Source of the DNA: VGCC01 sp040381195
Lineage (GTDB): Bacteria > Actinomycetota > Actinomycetes > S36-B12
Assembly: GCA_040381195.1 (NCBI GenBank)
Contig: JBEIHR010000047.1
Span: forward strand, 1 to 14,010
Reading direction: 5' to 3'
DNA: 14,010 nucleotides
Positions within the stretch are counted from its first letter, which is position 1; every line of letters starts with the position of its first letter. The translations under genes and the position numbers were made by a program. Positions 11,729 to 14,010 of the stretch are shown one piece after another. The notes below the pieces were generated by a model that saw nothing but the letters and a program-made list of their open reading frames with translations, was not told where the DNA came from and searched no databases.

Positions 11729-13048
11729 TCACTTCACCCGGACGGTGCGCGACCACTTCGAGACGGCACTCGGCCCCTCGGGGGTGATGGCGAGAACGCG
11801 GTAGCGGTGCTTCCCACTCTTCACGTCCACCGTGCACCGCAGCGGTGCGGCATCACTGGGGATCGTGCACACCTTCTTTCCTCCCGTCGTGCGCACGCTG
11901 TACGCGGAGACCCGCGGGTAGTCGACGGGAGTGACACCGATCTGCACCGATCCGCCCTTCGTCGCGACGCGGGGTGCATTCGGCGTGAGGACGGTGAAGG
12001 CGGGTACAAGCGTGGTGTCACCCTCTCCCTCTGCGTTAACCGAGCGCACGGCAGCCTCACCAGGTACGGATGCAACGGGTGCTGTGCACACCGTGCTCGC
12101 TGCGTTGCAGACAATGCTTCCGTCGATTCCGACAACCTGGTACGACGCAGCAAACTCAGGGGCGATCTCTGGTGCCGTCCACCAGGTCGTTCGGGTTGTC
12201 CCGACGACCGCAGACTTCACATTCGTCGGTCCGCTGGGAACAAGCGGGTTCCCAGTCGCCGCCAACGCCGCGTTCATCACCGACAGGTACGTAATGGGAA
12301 CGAAGGACGCCGCACCGATAATCGACGTTCCGCAGGATCCCCCGGCGATCACGCCCGCGAGGAGATTTCCGGTCGCGGACGAGGACCATCGCGGACCGCC
12401 GCTGTCGCCCGAGCAGATGTCCCCAACTCCCGCGGTGCGTGAGTTGATCACCCAGCCGGTGGAGCCGCGGTAGTCCTCGTCAATGCCGGCGAGCGGGAGC
12501 GACACTTGGGACGGGACGTCGCCTCCTCCACCGGTTGCGGAGGTGCGCCCGTACCCGGCCGCGAACACCGGTGCGTTCTGCGACGTCCACAGCCCGATCT
12601 CCGCGCGCGAAGCAAGACGTCTGATGGCCGAGGGTCCGATATCCGAGTCCAGGACGAGAGCCGCGATGTCGTTAGCCACCACCTGACGACCGACCTGCAC
12701 GAATCCCGGGGGGGTGATGATCTGCACGACGCGCGCGGGACTGCGGCCGACCAGGGATCCCCCCACGAACTGGTAGGGCGCACCCGGGGAATTCAGTTGC
12801 AGGCGAGTCGGATCGATCAGGGCACCTGTGTTCTCCTCGGTCACACAGTGGGCCGCCGTGAGCAGGATCCGAGGTCTCCATACCGACGCACTGCAGATGC
12901 GATACAGGTTGCCCGTGAGATACGCCGTGCCCACAACGATCGGATTTCCGACGGCGACCGATCCACCGAAAACCCGCGGTTCCGCTGACGCAGGAGTTCC
13001 CCCGACGAGGAGCGCGCACGCGGCGGCGAGGGCAACCCAGATGCGCAT
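11729..13048 (-). CDS. Secreted trypsin-like serine protease (S1 family) with C-terminal repeat region
   Basis: This 439-residue protein begins with a signal peptide (about 1-22, ending ASA). PRVFGG (24-29) follows and resembles the zymogen activation site of trypsins, with cleavage after Arg25. The catalytic triad is His67 in TAAHC, Asp127 in NDIAAL and Ser216 in GDSGGP. Asp210, six residues before the serine, occupies the position that gives trypsin its preference for Arg/Lys. Cys52-Cys68 and Cys212-Cys239 match two standard disulphides. The protease domain ends near 262. Residues 272-439 form two similar beta-rich units with FN3-like character, each with a Cys pair (CNAASTVC; CTIPSDAAPLRC), perhaps for surface or substrate binding. 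The start has no well-spaced ribosome binding site. Substrate and partners are unknown; no inhibitor gene is evident beside it. Confidence 0.93.
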   Translation of the reverse strand: MRIWVALAAACALLVGGTPASAEPRVFGGSVAVGNPIVVGTAYLTGNLYRICSASVWRPRILLTAAHCVTEENTGALIDPTRLQLNSPGAPYQFVGGSLVGRSPARVVQIITPPGFVQVGRQVVANDIAALVLDSDIGPSAIRRLASRAEIGLWTSQNAPVFAAGYGRTSATGGGGDVPSQVSLPLAGIDEDYRGSTGWVINSRTAGVGDICSGDSGGPRWSSSATGNLLAGVIAGGSCGTSIIGAASFVPITYLSVMNAALAATGNPLVPSGPTNVKSAVVGTTRTTWWTAPEIAPEFAASYQVVGIDGSIVCNAASTVCTAPVASVPGEAAVRSVNAEGEGDTTLVPAFTVLTPNAPRVATKGGSVQIGVTPVDYPRVSAYSVRTTGGKKVCTIPSDAAPLRCTVDVKSGKHRYRVLAITPEGPSAVSKWSRTVRVK

Positions 13049-13133
13049 TCCTCAAGGGAACCACACGATGGGGGGATGCGACATCGGAGGTCCCCGGGGC
13101 CCGTCATTCCCCAGGGTTAGCCTCTTTTCTCCC

Positions 13134-13145
13134 TAGCATCGACGT
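13134..13145 (+). promoter_or_regulatory. Leaderless-type -10 box before the potassium channel
   Basis: TAGCAT (13134-13139) fits TANNNT and ends six bases before the ATG at 13146. No ribosome binding site is present. This is the same spacing as in front of the 505-residue protein and supports a leaderless transcript. It also supports the chosen start. Confidence 0.55.
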
Positions 13146-13922
13146 ATGGCGACAGCGACCGATATTCCAGCTCCGCCACACCCGCTCACACCCGCCCAGC
13201 AGAAGCGGTGGAACTTCCTCAAGAGGTACGAGGCCAAGACGAACCTGTTGTTGTCCCTGCTCGCCCTGGTCTACCTGTTCACCTTCACGGCCCAGGCGAT
13301 CTGGTACTACCCCGAGCAAGCCTGGTTCCAATACATGGCTCTGTTCGGCTACCTGCTGTGGCTGCTGTTCGCCATCGACCTGCTGTTCCGCTTCATCGTG
13401 GACCCGGTCAAGAAGAGTTTCTTCCGGAACAACGCCCTGGACACCATCACCGTGGTCATCCCTCAGTTGCGCGCCCTGCGTGCGCTGCGGGCATTCACCA
13501 GCAAAGGCATCCTGTCCCGAGGCAAGACGGGGAGCATTCTCACCGGCGGCGGTATCACCTCGGGGATCCTGGGCGTCCTGCTGATCGTCTGGGTGGGTGG
13601 CCTTATGGTGCTCAACGCCGAGCGCGGCGCACCTGGATCAGAGATCGACACCTTCGGTGACGCGATCTGGTGGGGATTCGAGACGATCACCACCGTCGGT
13701 TACGGCGACTTCGTGCCCGTCACCGGACTTGGTCGACTCTTCGCCGTGATGATCATGTTCGTCGGCATCGGCGTGCTGAGCACAGTCACCGCCACTGTCG
13801 CCGCGAGCTTGGCCCGCAACAAGTCCGCTCCACCCGATCCGAGCCAAGAAGTCCTTGCGGAGCTCGGTGAGTTGAACAGCATGGTGGCCTCGTTGCAGGC
13901 CAAGCTCGACGCCAAGTCCTAA
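13146..13922 (+). CDS. Voltage-gated-type potassium channel, six transmembrane helices
   Basis: This 258-residue membrane protein has the layout of a single-subunit voltage-gated potassium channel. Helices lie at about 33-52 (S1), 63-85 (S2), 97-107 (short S3), 108-118 (S4, with Arg109, Arg112 and Arg115 every third residue), 136-158 (S5) and 196-224 (S6). The pore helix and selectivity filter TTVGYGD lie at 182-188. Four subunits would form the pore. The S4 is short, with three arginines, so voltage sensing may be weak. The C-terminus (about 235-257, EVLAELGELNSMVASLQAKLDA) has heptad spacing and probably makes a tetrameric coiled coil. It is divergent from the protease gene and has a leaderless promoter. 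The role is probably membrane potential or K+ homeostasis. A non-selective or sodium channel is unlikely given the filter. Confidence 0.94.
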   Translation: MATATDIPAPPHPLTPAQQKRWNFLKRYEAKTNLLLSLLALVYLFTFTAQAIWYYPEQAWFQYMALFGYLLWLLFAIDLLFRFIVDPVKKSFFRNNALDTITVVIPQLRALRALRAFTSKGILSRGKTGSILTGGGITSGILGVLLIVWVGGLMVLNAERGAPGSEIDTFGDAIWWGFETITTVGYGDFVPVTGLGRLFAVMIMFVGIGVLSTVTATVAASLARNKSAPPDPSQEVLAELGELNSMVASLQAKLDAKS

Positions 13923-14010
13923 CCCTTGGCGTTCACCCTCTGGGTCGCCAAGGCGAGGGTTCCATCGGTGGCCGATCCCCACGCATAGACGATTGTGTTG
14001 AAGGGCCGCA
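13919..14010 (-). CDS. Possible C-terminal end of a minus-strand gene (cut by window edge)
   Basis: A minus-strand frame runs from the window edge to a TAG at 13919 and gives 29 residues: RPFNTIVYAWGSATDGTLAL followed by ATQRVNAKG. Most third positions are G or C (23 of 29), as in real genes here. It would meet the potassium channel tail to tail with four shared bases. The fragment is too short to assign a family. It may instead be non-coding, since an inverted repeat lies in the same bases. Confidence 0.4.
   Translation of the reverse strand, partial: RPFNTIVYAWGSATDGTLALATQRVNAKG
13924..13953. terminator. Inverted repeat after the potassium channel, possible terminator
   Basis: CCTTGGCG (13924-13931) and CGCCAAGG (13946-13953) form an 8-bp stem with a 14-base loop just after the channel stop codon. 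There is no U-tract on either strand. A third copy of the arm, CGCCAAG, lies at 13910-13916, so alternative pairing is possible. If the minus-strand fragment is coding, this hairpin lies within it. Confidence 0.4.

Noticed and set aside
1..14010. CRISPR array, insertion sequence, prophage or tRNA
   Set aside because: I saw no regularly spaced repeats, transposase or integrase motifs, terminal inverted repeats, or cloverleaf-like sequences anywhere in the window.

Overview
The window looks like chromosomal DNA from a high-GC actinobacterium. The signs are a strong G/C preference at third codon positions, GTG starts, genes preceded at six bases by a TANNNT box (leaderless promoters), and a structure matching the 6C RNA, a small RNA known from Actinobacteria. 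I do not name a genus. Nearly all of the window is occupied by genes on one strand or the other, and no gene-free stretch exceeds 300 bases.

Bases 1-5709 are an aromatic-catabolism island. A cytochrome P450 (minus strand, cut by the left edge) diverges from a MarR-type regulator. The regulator is followed by a tight plus-strand operon: a semialdehyde dehydrogenase (HpaE type), an extradiol ring-cleavage dioxygenase (HpaD type), a fumarylacetoacetate-hydrolase-family enzyme (HpaG type), a one-cluster ferredoxin and a FAD-dependent ferredoxin reductase. The last two are the natural electron donors for the P450, so ring activation and meta-cleavage of a homoprotocatechuate-like catechol appear to be one regulated unit. 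A consensus-like promoter is followed directly by an 18-bp palindrome in front of the dehydrogenase, and the core of that palindrome recurs in the P450/marR divergent promoter. This is the probable operator of the MarR protein. Enzymes for the late steps (isomerase, hydratase, aldolase) are not in the window.

Bases 5748-7265 encode a 505-residue protein of unknown function with a Rossmann-like motif, probably from a leaderless transcript. Between its end and the convergent ROK gene lies a minus-strand structured RNA of three stem-loops. The first and last have loops with exactly six C and the middle one is a cUUCGg hairpin; the last is followed by a U-rich tail. I call it a 6C RNA.

Bases 7461-11644 are read on the minus strand and may form one transcription unit. 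Four tiny, extremely acidic proteins (59, 84, 62 and 54 residues) come first, then a secreted HNH-type nuclease, xylulokinase (XylB) and a ROK repressor. The two outermost acidic genes have nearly identical ribosome-binding leaders. Two of the proteins share a sequence block, and the last one stops two bases before the nuclease start. This acidic-gene/nuclease arrangement is the least explained part of the window; an inhibitor or immunity role is only a hypothesis.

Bases 11729-13048 (minus) encode a secreted trypsin-like protease with a C-terminal repeat region. Bases 13146-13922 (plus) encode a six-helix voltage-gated-type potassium channel with a leaderless-type promoter. The last 92 bases may hold the C-terminal end of another minus-strand gene.
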